Assembly: GCF_963678635.1 (NCBI RefSeq)
Contig: NC_087065.1
Coordinates: forward strand, 64,420,553 to 64,484,552
DNA: 64,000 bases
Reading direction: 5' to 3'
Source: Symsagittifera roscoffensis
Lineage: Eukaryota > Xenacoelomorpha > Acoela > Convolutidae
The notes under the pieces: generated by a model
What the model saw: only the letters and a program-made list of their open reading frames with translations
Databases searched by the model: none
Told to the model about the DNA's origin: nothing
Shown: positions 30,575 through 44,453 of the stretch, in pieces
Position numbering within the stretch: the first letter of the stretch is position 1
How the letters are laid out: every line of letters begins with the position of its first letter
Translations under genes and position numbers: made by a program

Positions 30575-31790
30575 TAAAAAAGAAACAAGACTGCGCTCGT
30601 ATCAGGGCGAAGCCCTGAATTTTCCGACTGCCTTTTAAGGTCTATGGAGCAGTATTAACACGAAAAAATTTCTTAAAGGTAATAAAATAAAAAGAATTTT
30701 TTTTCATTTTAAATCTTTTGAGAAAACTATCACCCCACGCGCCATATAAAGTACAAAGTGATAAAATTCGCTCCTAGTAACAAATCAATTATGGCCTATA
30801 CGCTTCCTTCAACCAATTTGGAACAATTTCTAAAACAGATCAAATCTCCGCGTACGCATTAACAGCGCGAAATATATCGCGCATTAGTTTTCTCAAACTG
30901 GCCAAAATGGCAATCTTTAAACTGCAATAACTTTGCGAAAATTGATCACAGGTAAAATAGCTTTTCGAAATTAAGCTCAGGACAACAAAACTTTTTGAAT
31001 GATAAATTTTTTTTGTAAAAAATGGCTTGTTAAAAAGACTAAATTTGTGTGAAGAAAAAAAACCACCCGCACGAATATTCCGTCACTTTCGTTACAAAGT
31101 CGGAACAACCAGACTGCTCGTAAAAAGCTAAAGCCCTGAATGTTCCGACTGCCTTTTGATGTCTATCAAGCAGTGTTCTACATCACATCCCCACACGCCT
31201 TGTTTTACAAAAAAATCAAAGTTGACTGTGCTTGTTTCAAAATTTGTCAGGATAACAAAAAATCATCCGAGCACAAAAGTTCGATCATTTTCTCCAAAAT
31301 TTGGAACGCTTAGCTAAATTACCAATTTTCAAAATTTCATAGCTACTCAAAAAACGATTACAGGTAAATGTTTCTAAATTCCGAACTCTGATAGTTAAAA
31401 TGGTATTAAATATAAACGGCTACTTAAGACCTCGAAAATTGACTGAATAACAAATTCCTGCTCAAGCAAAAAAAATCCAATTTTTTTCCAAAAGTCGGAA
31501 CAACAAGACTACTCGTATCTCAGGGCAAAACCCTGAATGTTCAAGTTGCCCTTATATTGGTCTCGATTAGCTTTTGAAACTGAGACAGTACAACAGCGCC
31601 AAAGTACAACAGTGCCGAAAACAATTGTTGTTCATCATAGTCGTAAACTCTTTTCAAAACTGTTTCAAAACTAAAAAACAACCCCAGTGTGAATACTCCG
31701 CTTTTTCTTCGCAGATAGGAAAAACAAAACTGTTAGTATATCAGACCAAAGCCCCGAACGTTTCTTCTGCATTGTAATTGACCTGGATTA
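30575..31790. repeat. Diverged tandem repeats, about 220-520 bp spacing
   Basis: Four copies of a module like ACAAGACTGCTCGTATCAGG followed by GCCCTGAATGTTCCGACTGCC occur near 30590, 31110, 31508 and 31728. The intervals between them also share GGAACNNTT and ATTACAGGTAAA segments. They are old and degenerate. Confidence 0.55.
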
Positions 31791-31854
31791 ATTGGTCTTG
31801 ACCTTTCACCACCTCCAGACCTCCACTTTTTTGTACTTGTCTCACCACCACCTC

Positions 31855-33683
31855 CATTTTTTGGTACTTGTTTCATTTTATTTTTAAAAGATGACGAACT
31901 ATGTACCACAACATTGGAAACATTTTTTGGTACTTCTTTCAAATTTTTTTTAGCAATTGACGAACTGATGAACTGACGATTGGTTTCAACAGTAGGCAGG
32001 GATAGATAGGTGATCGATAGTTGTTGTCATTTCACTAAATCTACTGGGAATGATGATTGGACGTAACACGACAACTCGCAACGAAAAGCAACTCGCAGCA
32101 AAAGACAACTCGTATAAATTAGCAACTCACAAAACGCGATAACTCGCAAAAAAACTTGTAAGATAATCTTTACTCACACCTAAAGTAAGACCCATAATCC
32201 CCCATCAAAAATCAGTTCTTTTAAACTTAATTCAAAGCAACTATTGGGGAAAATATGAGTTTTTTGGTCTATTAGCACCAGAAATTGAGTCGAAATTGAG
32301 AAAGTTGACACAAGTAGTTTGTATCGTGTCCAGGATCCTAAGGGAGGTCACCGCCTCCAGACCTCGCTACCTCACCACCTCCAGACCTCCAACCTCCATG
32401 TGGTACTATTTTTCGGCTTACCGACCCTGAAATTTATCTATAGGAACCAATATACAATTGCTTTAAAGGGAAGCGCAGGTTGTAAAATCTCATCAATTTT
32501 TTTGGTCGTAACTTTCCGCAAGTGCGCAAAAATTGTTTTTTTTTTGTTTTTTTTTTTTAAATTATATAACTTTGTACAGAAACGTTATGCTGTTTTAAGA
32601 GAGCTCGGAAATTCATTTAGTCATTTTAAAAAAATTTGAAAAATCATAAATTTTTGAAAACTTTTTAAATCCGCAAAACAGTTCTCCCCTCATGCTCAGT
32701 GTTGAAAATTTTTGAATTTTTCTCCTCTTAAGGCAGAAGCCTATGTATTCAGCCTAGAAAATTGTTTTGTTATTTTTAATGTTTTCTAAGCGCATTTAGT
32801 TATTAGATGAGTTATTTGCATATCACTCTTATATAATTTCAGACAAAACTGCAGTGTTTTAAGTTTTTTTGTCAAAAGTATATATTATAGTTTAGGTTAC
32901 TAGGTTGTACGGCAACCATCCGTTTTTGCGATTGTTCATAAGAAATTTTCGTGTTCTCATACTTAATTAAGTTAGCTAATTGTGCCTATTTTGCTGATTG
33001 AATAGATTTTGCACCACTTTCATTAAGAACTTAAGCTTTCAACCGTGCCCCATCACCACCGCTTAATCGCCTCATATCTTACTATCAAGACAGTTATCAC
33101 ACCTAAGACATAACTTGTATACCCTTCAACAAAGATCGCGCAAACAATAGAGACCCGGAAAAAAACCAGTTTGAAAAAAGTACCCGAGTCAAGAGTTTTC
33201 TAGGCCCAACTTTGACCCACGTCGAGGTGCTCGGTTTATGTTTCAACTTTCTCGACCAAAAAACGGCATATTTTGACCGTTTTGATCAAATTTTTGTATG
33301 TGTCGACTTTCTTAATAAAAAGAGTCGACCTTACCTCTGTATGTGTCGACTTTCTGAGTCGTTAAATACAAAAAGCTTTGACCCCACATAGAATTTTTTG
33401 ATTTTTTTGGGTATGTTTCGACCGTTTTGAATATCTCTACAGACAAAAAAAATTGATTTGATCGGTAACGAGCGCTTAATTTTATATAGCAAAACGTATT
33501 CCAGTAAAGTTAAGTGAAATGACAACAAGTATCGAGCACCTATCAATCCGTGCTCACTGCTGAAAACAATCGTCAGCTCGTCAATTAAAAAAAAACTAAA
33601 ACAAGTACCAAAAAAAAGCTTACAATGTTGTGCTACTTAGTTTGTCAACTGCTAAAAGAAACTGTAACAAGTGCCAAAAAATG
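31855..33683. mobile_element. Element with long terminal inverted repeats (about 190 bp)
   Basis: The segment 31855-32047 reappears inverted at 33501-33683 with roughly 80 percent identity by eye, sharing CATTTTTTGGTACTTGTTTC, ACCACAACATTG, TTGACGA and TTGTTGTCATTTCACT. The 1.45 kb between them has no transposase frame and includes a run of about six CAACTCGCAA-type short repeats (32070-32150). It looks like a foldback or long-TIR non-autonomous DNA transposon. Confidence 0.7.
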
Positions 33684-34987
33684 CTACTTTTGTAGCTATA
33701 TGTTGTGCTGTCTCGTCGAGATCACATGCTCGGCATAATCTCGAAGATACAGACACGAATACACGAGCCATCACAGGGACGACGCAGGGGGAAGGCGCTA
33801 AGAAGAGTGGCCTTTGCGGTGGTATTTCAGGGCTGCGGTATTTCAGGGCTTCAGGGCTTTGCAGGGGTATTTTCAAATTTTGTGCAATCAAGATTGGTGC
33901 AATCAAAATTGGTGCACTCAACATTTTTTCATCTTGAAACTAGTGTTATATAAGCAAAAATAGAGAAACAAAAAACTTCTTGTTTTTTAAAATAAATTTT
34001 CAATGCGTTTTTAATTAAATTAACTTTCTGCTTATATTAATAAGTTCAAGAAACGAGCAAAAAATATAAAGGATGAGATAAGAGAAGTGCTGTAAACAAG
34101 GTTAAAGTCCAAGGACGGGCATTCAGCTAAGGCTAGCAAAATTGTAGCTCGTATGACTATCCGAACCAAAATGTTGGCAAAATTGTTTGAGAGGCTAAAG
34201 AGATATAACTGGAAAAACATAAAAGAGATACAAAACATAACTGGAAGACTAAATATAGTTACCTTATTGTAAAATGTTTGTTTTTATATTTTCTCACTGA
34301 GATAAGTAATGCAGAAACAATGAAAACAACAATTCCTATATCAACAAATATGTTCTCTACAATTGTCTCTCGTAACACTTCAAAAAAAAATTGAAATTGG
34401 CAGTCAGTAAGAAATACTTGAAACACAACGGTTCGTGGTATGTAGAAAAGACAAACGAGCAATGTTAGTAGTCAAAAGTATGCAAACAAGCGTTAAATAC
34501 AATCAAGAAAAAGAGTCCAAATTTGTAGTTTATTGTTTAAAAATCAAAATGGAAAAAAAAGTTTGTTTTTGGACATGGAAAAGAACGTTGACTCAAAATA
34601 TTTACTGAATTGTACTAAAAATGGTACTAAAACCTAATTGACACTAGAACCATTTTTGAATTTGGAGCTGCGCTCTTTTGAAAAGAAACAAAATGTCATT
34701 GAGCGATTGCTCCATTGAGCCTCTATAGCTACTTCTTCTTGGAAAACAATTGACTTAAAATTGAATAAAATCGAAAACTTGGGATTAATTATCATTAACC
34801 CCGAGAAAAATTATAGACGTGTAGCTCGCTGTCTGCTTTTTAATCTGTTGCAGTTCTCATTTCTGTCTGCTTCTGGGTATTTCCTCACTGACTTCTGAGT
34901 ACTGAGTCGCGTGTCCTCTCTGTCATCATATTTTGTTGTCAAGTCTCTCTTTATACAGGTTGCTGCTAATCCTGAGTACAAAGCTGC
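33684..34987. other. Intergenic with short direct repeats
   Basis: 33815-33930 contains TTTCAGGGCT repeats and three 16-bp copies of GTGCAATCAARATTG. Nothing else recognised. Confidence 0.45.
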
Positions 34988-35818
34988 TCAAAAATTAATT
35001 TTCAATTGAAAAATTAAATTTTAGCGAAAATTCAATTAACGGAAATGGAGAAAATCAAAAATCCATTAATGGACATTATGGCCATTAATGGCGTTCAGTT
35101 CAAATGTTTCTCAGTTTTCTTCTTGAAGAGTGTCATTGACGGTTTCAACATTCCACATTCGTGCATTGGCTTTGAGAAAGAGCTGTTCTTAGAGAGAGAT
35201 GTAAAGGGGTTATTGATTGCCGCAGGTCACCCAGAGAATACCCAGCTGCGCTGAAAAATCTTTCAATACGGTTCGAGGTCGGCTCCAAAATTTTGCAACT
35301 CATGTTCTCCGTCGCAGTTGTCTTTGCACGCTTGAAACAAACCCAGCAAAGGCGTCAATTTGATTCTCCGATGAATATATTTCTTTCTGGTAATTTAGTG
35401 ACGTGATTTAGTAAGTTGGTATAACCCTTGTTTTTCGTCTGTTTGATAACTTTTCCACATACACATTTCCGTGTGTCATCGCTCCAGACAGCAAAAAATG
35501 GTTAACGATTCGCTTGCTGGAAGCAGAATTGGGCGGCATGACTTGCTGGAACCGCGTTGTAAAACAATCTGCCGTCAGCTGCTCAGCTCACTTTGTTTGC
35601 TCCTTTGTTTGCTCAATTTGTTTGCTCACTTTGTTTGCACTTTGTTTGGATTTCCACTTTCCACCGCACAAAACATCTTTCTCTGAAATAACGGAAATGG
35701 CCTTTAATTTTTCGAATTTAAAATCCTTTAATGCCATTTTGAATATTAAAAAATCCATTAATGGCCATCCATTAATGGCCGTTAATTTTTCCCCCCATTA
35801 ATTTTTGAACAAACTTGA
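34988..35818. mobile_element. Inverted-repeat element with CCATTAATGG palindromes
   Basis: Ends TCAAAAATTAAT (34988) and ATTAATTTTTGA (to 35818) are perfect 12-base inverted repeats. Just inside each end are inverted, diverged copies containing CCATTAATGG palindromes (two at each end, near 35072, 35091, 35757 and 35769). A 69-codon plus frame (35045-35254) lies inside but is not recognised. No clear target duplication was seen. Confidence 0.5.
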
Positions 35819-36339
35819 CTGAGTATTTTGTTATGCGGGAATTTTTGTTCCAAATGATGGGGGAAGTCTGGTACAGTACCGATTATATTCGGAGGCGTTG
35901 CTTAAAGGACTGCATTCCTCAGAAGCTTCAGAGGCCTGGAGAAATTATTCTAACAGAGATTGTTTAATTAATTTGTGTCCGTTTCACTTTAGCGGCTCTC
36001 TCTCGAGTGTTTTCGAAATGTTGAACAACCGTGAATTTTTGTTGGTGTTGAAATTGGTAAAACTGATTTATTGAAATGATCAAAAATGTTGACTACGAAT
36101 GTTTATGTATATACCAATTAAAGAGTTCACAGGTTGATGTTTTACCCTAGGAACGATTTTAATCATTCTATCGTTCTCTTTTTTATTGTTTCACAGCAAA
36201 ACTGGACTCATTTCAATGCGCCATGTAGGCGTTGTGAACTTCAATGATCAATCCTAATCTTAAATGGAGATTAGGGGTGTGACACTTAAGCTACATTGTA
36301 TATTGCAATTGCTAAAAATTATCCTATTTGCATTCGAGT

Positions 36340-36900
36340 TTATTTTGAATTTTTCAAGGAGATGCTGTCAAGTGTTCCCCAGGGAGTGATTCTTGCCTCC
36401 ACATCTGAGAAACAAAATCTTACTAGTTTTTGAGATATGAGACTTAAGTGATATTTTCAAAAGTTATCTTAAATTTACTGTGGAAAAAATTCATTATATT
36501 CAAATTGTTACCCTCTTTTTAGGTGCTGTCAGAGTACTCTCAGGGATTGCAGATTTTGGCTCCCAATAAGGCTGCTCAAATCTTCGTTTTTCATGATTTC
36601 TTTTCAAAATTTTAGAAAAATTTGACTTCGAAAATTTAAACAATTTGAAAATCCCAACCATGTAATGAGGGGTTGTGAGGTTACTTTAAGGAGATGTTAT
36701 TCTAGCGTCGTCCGAATGCGATTGTTCAAATGATTTCAACTTCAGTTTTCATGTCTTTTGTTTGATCAAAAAAATAGATCTAGAAAAAACATCAAAACAT
36801 TTGAAGTTCCAATCACTACAGTGAAGCGCTGTCACAATATTCTCAACGTATCGATCGCCGCAGATCTTTAGATTTTGCACGAATAGAAACAACACAGTGT
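36340..36900. repeat. Degenerate tandem repeats, about 150-165 bp
   Basis: Copies of GCTGTCA-(A/G)AGT-type segments followed by CTCAGGGA-like sequence near 36367, 36525, 36680 and 36829. Very diverged. Confidence 0.3.
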
Positions 36901-37719
36901 GCGAAACTTACCTTTTGCATGAGCGGCTACACCCAAAAAAATTTTACACTAAAACATGTGACTCATAAAATATGAAAAACTTTATGGATTTCGGATATCA
37001 CGCTTTTGACCTTTTCAACGTTTTGCTGAAATTTTTGCCTCTAATAGTCGTTCATTCAAGTCACATATGAGATTAAGGAAGACAGGCCCTATGGCAATTG
37101 CCTGAATCAGTCGCAGCCAAATCACGGTTGGCTTATGACATTGAACTAAAGGATTTCAGTAGCCCCGAAAAACTTGATCACGACAAAGACAATTTGAACC
37201 TTTTGAAAAAATCAAACCGAGAAAAATAACTGTGACCGACTAGCACACAGTTCTGAGAACTCTCTAGTGGTCGTTCAGTTTCACTCAGTCCGCCGTCGAT
37301 GTACAAAGCAAGACCACCTTCAATTTTGTTTTTGCTTCGATACTGCTATCTCGTCTTGGGAGCTGATCCCAGTCGCCTCCCAGGCTTTCAGTTATTTATA
37401 GGTCTGTATCCATTCCTTTTGCTACAGCAGTTTCAAGGCAATCTGCAAAATTTTTATTTACACTTCATTTTTTCGAAAAAACGACCTGTGATTGCTCAAG
37501 CTCACCTTCTTTGCCAAGTCTACCGCAAGGATTGACTCACTCGCATTTTTGTTGTCTCTTGGCAAAATGCCTGCTCTTTTCCATTCAATCGTTACTACAG
37601 TTCGGCGCGTAAAAAAGGGTCTAATCAGGACCAATCTCGTCAAAAAAAAATCGGCATGCCTTCGAGTGTCTCTTCATGGGGTTCTTAGCCAGAGTCTACA
37701 GTCAAAGTTTCAAAGTTGC

Positions 37720-38320
37720 GGGGAACCATGGGAAGAATCTCATTCAACTCCACATGTGTTACACTTATTTAGGTATCGCAAAAGCCTTGCAAGCGGTCTC
37801 AAACAATTACAGCCTTCTGCTGTAATCAAATGATTGGATGGAATCCTTCCTGGGTGATTTCGACTCTTGATACTTATTGATAATGTCTTCAATCCATCAA
37901 TATCTAGAATGGAGCTCACAGCAAACATCGTAAAAATCTGCCGATGATCTGGCAATTGAATGGATCTCATTTCCTCTATCACCCAGATTAAGCATAAGTT
38001 TGCTCTTATCAGGGTACCAAATTTGAGCCCTGCAGTGACAGAGATAGTCCCCGTGTATCAAATTGATGCTCCTGATCTTCTGGTCGCCAGATTCCTCAAG
38101 TAATGGTTCAAACTCTATCAATTTAGCGCGAACCGAATCTGTTTCATCCACCGCTGGTGCATTCTAGGGCACTTTTCCGCTGGTCCTCTGCCTCTCAAAA
38201 TAGCTTGTGTTTTCTTTTTCCTAACTCGAGAGTAGTACTCCCCAGATTTCACTCAGTCATCTTCCTTTGTACCGGGAACTGCTCCTCACTTTTTCTTCAA
38301 AAAATTGTGCGAGTGACATG
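37720..38320 (-). pseudogene. Decayed coding-like frame adjoining the satellite array
   Basis: One minus-strand register from about 38320 to 37790 reads as a protein broken by several stops: GKYAMSLAQFFEEKVRSSSR, then ENTSYFERQRTSGKVP, then an 84-codon uninterrupted part from 38151 to 37897 (RAKLIEFEPLLEESGDQKIR, LCHCRAQIWYPDKSKLMLN, SSADFYDVCCELHSRY), then WIEDIINKYQESKSPRKDSI. The composition is strongly protein-like. I do not recognise the family; it could be an old gene, exons separated by introns, or a retroelement. It ends exactly where the 566-bp array begins, so it may be the source or former neighbour of the repeated sequence. Confidence 0.35.
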
Positions 38321-41300
38321 GCATACTTGCCAGACGCGCTTATTTCGGAACTTAGAAAACCTTATCAATCAAGATCTGCTGGCTCAACACTTCCAACACC
38401 ACCGTTTGCTCGGGGTAGTTGCTCTCGCAGAAACCCGCAATGACCAATCCTACAACAGATTTCGCATTGGTCGGTTACAAGTATGCTTCACTTATTAGAA
38501 ACGTCATTTCCGCCGATAGACCCTTTTGTACCCTTACGCTTTCGGGTCGAGTGCAAGAACACTGGCCTTGTTTCCACGCTGATCGCAGTAAAATATTGGT
38601 GCCTAGACTCTGGTAGTTCAAGTGAATCTAAGCTACCCATTCTTGAAATCAATCGAAGGTAGGTGGTCATATTCACAGGTGTGCTGGTTTAGCAGACCGC
38701 TCAGATTTTCTGACAAGTGCCTGACTCCAGCTTCATTCACTCGTGTTTCACTTCCGAATTCATTTCCTTCAAGTTCGTTTGATGAGGTAGCATCAATTAG
38801 TGAACTACGTTGAAATCTCCTAGATATTCATCTTGCCCAGTCAAAAGCCTGATTTTCTCGGTGTTTCCTTCAGTATACTTGCCAAACAGTATTTAGACGC
38901 GCATGTTTCAGAACTTAGAAAACCTTGTCAATCAAGATCTGTTGGCTCATCATTTCCAACACCACCGTGTGCTCGGGGCTGTTCCTCTCGCAGAAACCCG
39001 CAATGACCGATCCTACAACAGATTTTGCATTGGTCGGTAAAAATTATGCTTCACCTATTGTAAGTGTCATTTCCGCCGATAGACTTTTTTCTATCCTTTA
39101 TTGTTTTTTGGGTCAATTGCATGATCACTGGCCTTGTTTCCACGCTGATCGCAGTTAAAAAATTGGTGCCTAGACTCTGGTATTTCAAGTGAAACTAAGC
39201 TAGTCATTCTTGAAATGAATCGAAGGTAGGTGGTCATTTTCAAAGTTGTGCTGGTGTAGCAGACCGCTCACTTTTTCTGACAAGTACCTGACTCCAGCTT
39301 CATCCGCTCGTGCATCACTTCCGAATTCCTTTCCTTCAAATTCGTTTAATGAGGTAGCATCAATTAATGAACTACGTTGAAGTCCCCCAGATGTTCATTT
39401 TGCCCAGTCAGAAGCCTGATTTTCTCGGTGTTTCCTACAGTATACTTGCCGTACAGTATTCAGTCGCGCCTTTTTCGGAACTTTGAAAATCTTGTCAATC
39501 AAGATCTGCTGGCTCAACACTTCCAACACCACCGTGTGCTCGGGGTAGTTGCTCTCGCAGAAACCCGCAATAGCCGATCCCACAACAGATTTCGCATTGG
39601 TCCGTTACAAGTATGCTTCACTTATTAGAAACGTCATTTCCGCCAATAGAACCTTTTCTACCCTTATTATGATTTCGGGTCGATTGCAAGAACACTGGCC
39701 TTGTTTCCACGCTGATCGCAGTAAAAAATTGTTGCCTAGACTCTGGTAGTTCAAGTGAATCTAAGCTACGCATTCATGAAATCAATCGAAGGTAGGTGGT
39801 CATATTCACAGGTGTGCTGGTGTAGCAGACCGCTCAGTTTTTCTGACAAGTACCTGACTCCAGCTTATTGACTCGTGCTTCACTGCCGAGTTCATTTCCT
39901 TCAAGTTCGTTTGATGAGGTAGCATCAATTAGTGTACTACGTTGAAATCTCCTAAATATTCATCTTGCCCAGTCAAAAGCCTGATTTTCTCGGTGTTTCC
40001 TTCAGTATACTTGCCAAACAGTATTTAGACGCGCATGTTTCAGAACTTAGAAAACCTTGTCAATCAAGATCTGCCGGCTCATCATTTCCAACACCACCGT
40101 GTGCTCGGGGGTGTTTCTCTCGCAGAAACCCGCAATGACCGATCCTACAACAGATTCCGCATTGGTCGATAACAATTATGCCATTGTAAGTGTCATTTCC
40201 CCCAATAGACGTTTTTTCTATCCCTTATTGTTTTTTTGGGTCAATTGCATGATCACTGGCCTCGTTTCCACGCTGATCGCAGTGACAAAATGGTGCCTAG
40301 ACTCTGGTATTTCAAGTGAAACTAAGCTAGTCATTCTTGAAATGAATCGAAGGTAGGTGGTCATATTCAAAGTTGTGCTGGTGTAGCAGACCGCTCACTT
40401 TTTTTGTTAAATACCTGACTCCAGCTTCATTCGCTTGTGCTTCACTTCCGAATTCCTTTCCTTCAAGTTCGTTTAATGAGGTAGCATCAATTAATGAACT
40501 ACAATGAAATCCCTCAGATATTCATTTTTCCCAGTCAGAAGCCTAATTTTTTCGGTGTTTCCTACAGTATACTTGCCGTACAGTATTCAGTCGCGCCTAT
40601 TTCGGAACTTAGAAAATCTTGTCAATCAAGATCTGCTGGCTCGTCATTCCCAACACCACCGTGTGCTCGCGGGAGTTGCACTCGCAGAAACCCGCTATGA
40701 CCGATCCTGCAACAGATTTCGCATTGGTCGGTAACAATTATGCTTCACCTATTGTAAGTGTCATTTCCGCCAATAGGATTTTTTTCTATCCCTTATTGTT
40801 TTTTTGGGTCAATTGCATGATCACTGGCCTTTTTTCCACGCTGATCGCAGTGAAAAATTGGTGCCTAGTCTCTGGTAGTTCAAGTGAATCTAAGCTACTC
40901 ATTCTTGAAATCAATCGAAAGTAGGTGGTCATATTCACAGGTAGGCTGGTGTAGCAGACCGCTCTTTTTTTCTGACAAGTACCTGACTCCAGCTTCATTC
41001 ACTCGTGCTTCACTGCCGAATTCATTTCCTTCAAGTTCGTTTGATGAGGTAGCATCAATTAGTGTACTACGTTGAAATCTCCTAAAAATATTCATCTTGC
41101 CCAGTCAAAAGCCTGATTTTCTCGGTGTTTCCTTCAGTATAGTTGCCAAACAGTATTAAGACGCGCATGTTTCAGAACTTAGAAAACGTTGTCAATCAAG
41201 ATCTGCTGGCTCATCATTTCCAACACCACCGTGTGCTCGGGGTGTTTCTCTCGCAGAAACCCGCAATGACCGATCCTACAACAGATTCCGCATTGGTCGA

Positions 41301-44300
41301 TAACAATTAAGCCATTGTAAGTGTCAATTCCGCCAATAGACGTTTTTTCTATCCCTTATTGTTTTTGTGGGTCAATTCCATGATCACTGGCCTCGTTTCC
41401 ACGCTGATCGCAGTGACAAAATGGTGCCTAGACTCTGGTATTTCAAGTGAAACTAAGCTAGTCATTCTTGAAATGAATCGAAGGTAGGTGGTCATATTCA
41501 AAGTTGTGCTGGTGTAGCAGACCGCTCAGATTTTCTGTTAAGTACCTGACTCCAGCTTCATTCGCTCGTGCTTAACTTCCGAATTCCTTTCCTTCAAGTT
41601 CGTTTAATGAGGTAGCATCAATTAATGAACTACGTTGAAATCGCTCAGATATTCATTTTGCCCAGTCAGAAGCCTAATTTTCTCGGTGTTTCCTACAGTA
41701 TACTTGCCGTACAGTATTTAGACGCGTCTATTTTGAACTTAAAAAATCTTGTCAATCAAGATCTGCTGGCTCATCATTTCCAACACCACTGTTAGCTCGG
41801 GGTTGTTCCTCTCGCAGAAACCCGCAATGAACGATCCTACAACAAATTTCGCATTGGTCGGTAACAAATATGCTTCAACTATTGAAAGTGTCATTTCCGC
41901 CAACAGACTTTTTTTCTATCCCTTATTGTTTTTTTGGGTCAATTGCATGATCACTGGCCTTGTTTCCACGCTGATCGCATTGAAAAATTGGTGCCTAGTC
42001 TGTGGTAGTTCAAGTGAATCTAAGCTACTCATTCTTGAAATCAATCGAAGGTAGGTGGTCATATCCACAGGTAGGCTGGTGTAGCAGACCGCTCAGATTT
42101 CTGACAAGTACCTGACTCCAGCTTCATTCATTCGTGCTTCACTTCCGAATTCCTTTCCTTCAAGTTCGTTTGATGAGGTAGCATCAATTAGTGAACTACG
42201 TTGAAATCTCCTAGATATTCATCTTGCCCAGTCAAAGCCTGATTTTCTCGGTGTTTCCTTCAGTATACTTGCCGTACAGTATTTAGACGCGCCTATTTTG
42301 GAACTTAAAAAATCTTGTCAATCAAGATCTGCTGGCTCATCATTTCCAACACCACTGTTAGCTCGGGGATGTTCCTCTCGCAGAAACCCGCAATGAACGA
42401 TCCTACAACAAATTTCGCATTGGTCGGTAACAAATATGCTTCAACTATTGTAAGTGTCATTTCCGCCAATAGACCTTTTTTCCAGCCCTTATTGTTTTTT
42501 TTGGGTCAATTGCATGATCACTGGCCTTGTTTCCACGCTGATCGCATTGAAAAATTGGTGCCTAGTCTGTGGTAGTTCAAGTGAATCTAAGCTACTCATT
42601 CTTGAAATCAATCGAAGGTAGGTGGTCATATTCACAGGTAGGCTGGTGTAGCAGACAGCTAACTTTTTTTCACAAGTACCTGACTCCAGCTTCATTCGCT
42701 CGTGCTTCACTTCCGAATTCCTTTCCTTCAAGTTCGTTTGATGAGGTAGCATCAATTAGTGAACTACGTTGAAATCTCCTAGATATTCATCTTGCCCAGT
42801 CAAAGCCTGATTTTCTCGGTGTTTCCTTCAGTATACTTGCCGTACAGTATTCAGTCGCGCCTATTTCGGAACTTAGAAAATCTTGTCAATCAAGATCTGC
42901 TGGCTCATCATTTCCAACACCACCGTGTGCTCGGGGGAGTTGCACTCGCAGAAACCCGCTATGACCGATCCTGCAACAGATTTCGCATTGGTCGGTAACA
43001 ATAACGCTTCACCTATTGTAAGTATCATTTCCGCCAACAGACTTTTTTTCTATCCCTTATTGTTTTTTTGGGTCAATTGCATGATCACTGGCCTTGTTTC
43101 CACGCTGATCGCATTGAAAAATTGGTGCCTAGTCTGTGGTAGTTCAAGTGAATCTAAGCTACTCATTCTTGAAATCAATCGAAGGTAGGTGGTCATATTC
43201 ACAGGTAGGCTGGTGTAGCAGACCGCTCAGATTTCTGACAAGTACCTGACTCCAGCTTCATTCATTCGTGCTTCACTTCCGAATTCCTTTCCTTCAAGTT
43301 CGTTTGATGAGGTAGCATCAATTTGTGAACTACGTTGGAATCTCCTAGATATTCATCTTGCCCAGTCAAAGCCTAATTTTCTCGGTGTTTCCTTCAGTAT
43401 ACTTGCCAAACAGTATTTAGACGCGCATGTTTCAGAACTTAGAAAACCTTGTCAATCAAGATCTGCCGGCTCATCACTTCCGACACCACCGTGTGCTCGG
43501 GGGTGTTTCTCTCGCAGAAACCCGCAATGACCGATCCTACAACAGATTCCGCGTTGATCGATAACAATTATGCCATTGTAAGTGTCATTTCCGCCAATAG
43601 ACGTTTTTTCTATCCCTTATTGTTTTTTTGGGTCAATTGCATGATCACTGGCCTCGTTTCCACGCTGATCGCAGTGACAAATTGGTGCCTAGACTCTGGT
43701 ATTTCAAGTGAAACTAAGCTAGTCATTCTTGAAATGAATCGAAGGTAGGTGGTCATATTCAAAGTTGTGCTGGTGTAGCAGACCGCTCACTTTTTTTCAC
43801 AAGTACTTGACTCCAGCTTCATTCGCTCGTGCTTCACTTCCGAATTCCTTTCCTTCAAGTTCGTTTAATGAGGTAGCATCAATTAATGAACTACGTTGAA
43901 ATCCCTCAAATATTCATTTTGCCCAGTCAGAAGCCTAATTTTCTCGGTGTTTCCTACAGTATACTTGCCGTACAGTATTCAGTCGCACAAATTTCGGAAC
44001 TTAGAAAATCTTGTCAATCAAGATCTGCTGGCTGATCATTTCCAACACCACCGTGTGCTCGGGGGAGTTGCACTCGCAGAAACCCGCTATGACCGATCCT
44101 GCAACAGATTTCGCATTGGTCGGTAACAATTATGCTTCACCTATTGTAAGTGTCATTTCCGCCAATAGACTTTTTTTCTATCCCTTATTGTTTTTTTGGG
44201 TCAATTGCATGATCACTGGCCTTGTTTCCACGCTGATCGCAGTGAAAAATTGATGCCTAGACTCTGGTATTTCAAGTGAATCTAAGCTACTCATTCTTGA

Positions 44301-44453
44301 AAGTAATCGAAGGTAGGTGATCATATTCACAGTTGTGCTGGTGTAGCAGACCGTTCAGATTTTCAGACAAGTACCTGACTCCAGCTTCATTCGCTCGTGC
44401 TTCACTTCCGAATTCCTTTCCTTCAAGTTCGTTTGATGAGGTAGCATCAATTA

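Noticed and set aside
33652-33953. Frames with repeated Ile/Ala/Pro units
   Set aside because: Produced by short direct repeats (GTGCAATCAA) rather than by a gene.
41980-42054. DSG-containing segment (NWCLDSG-like in some units) as a retropepsin active site
   Set aside because: Only a single short motif resembles it; flanking protease motifs are absent and in many units the Asp is Val.
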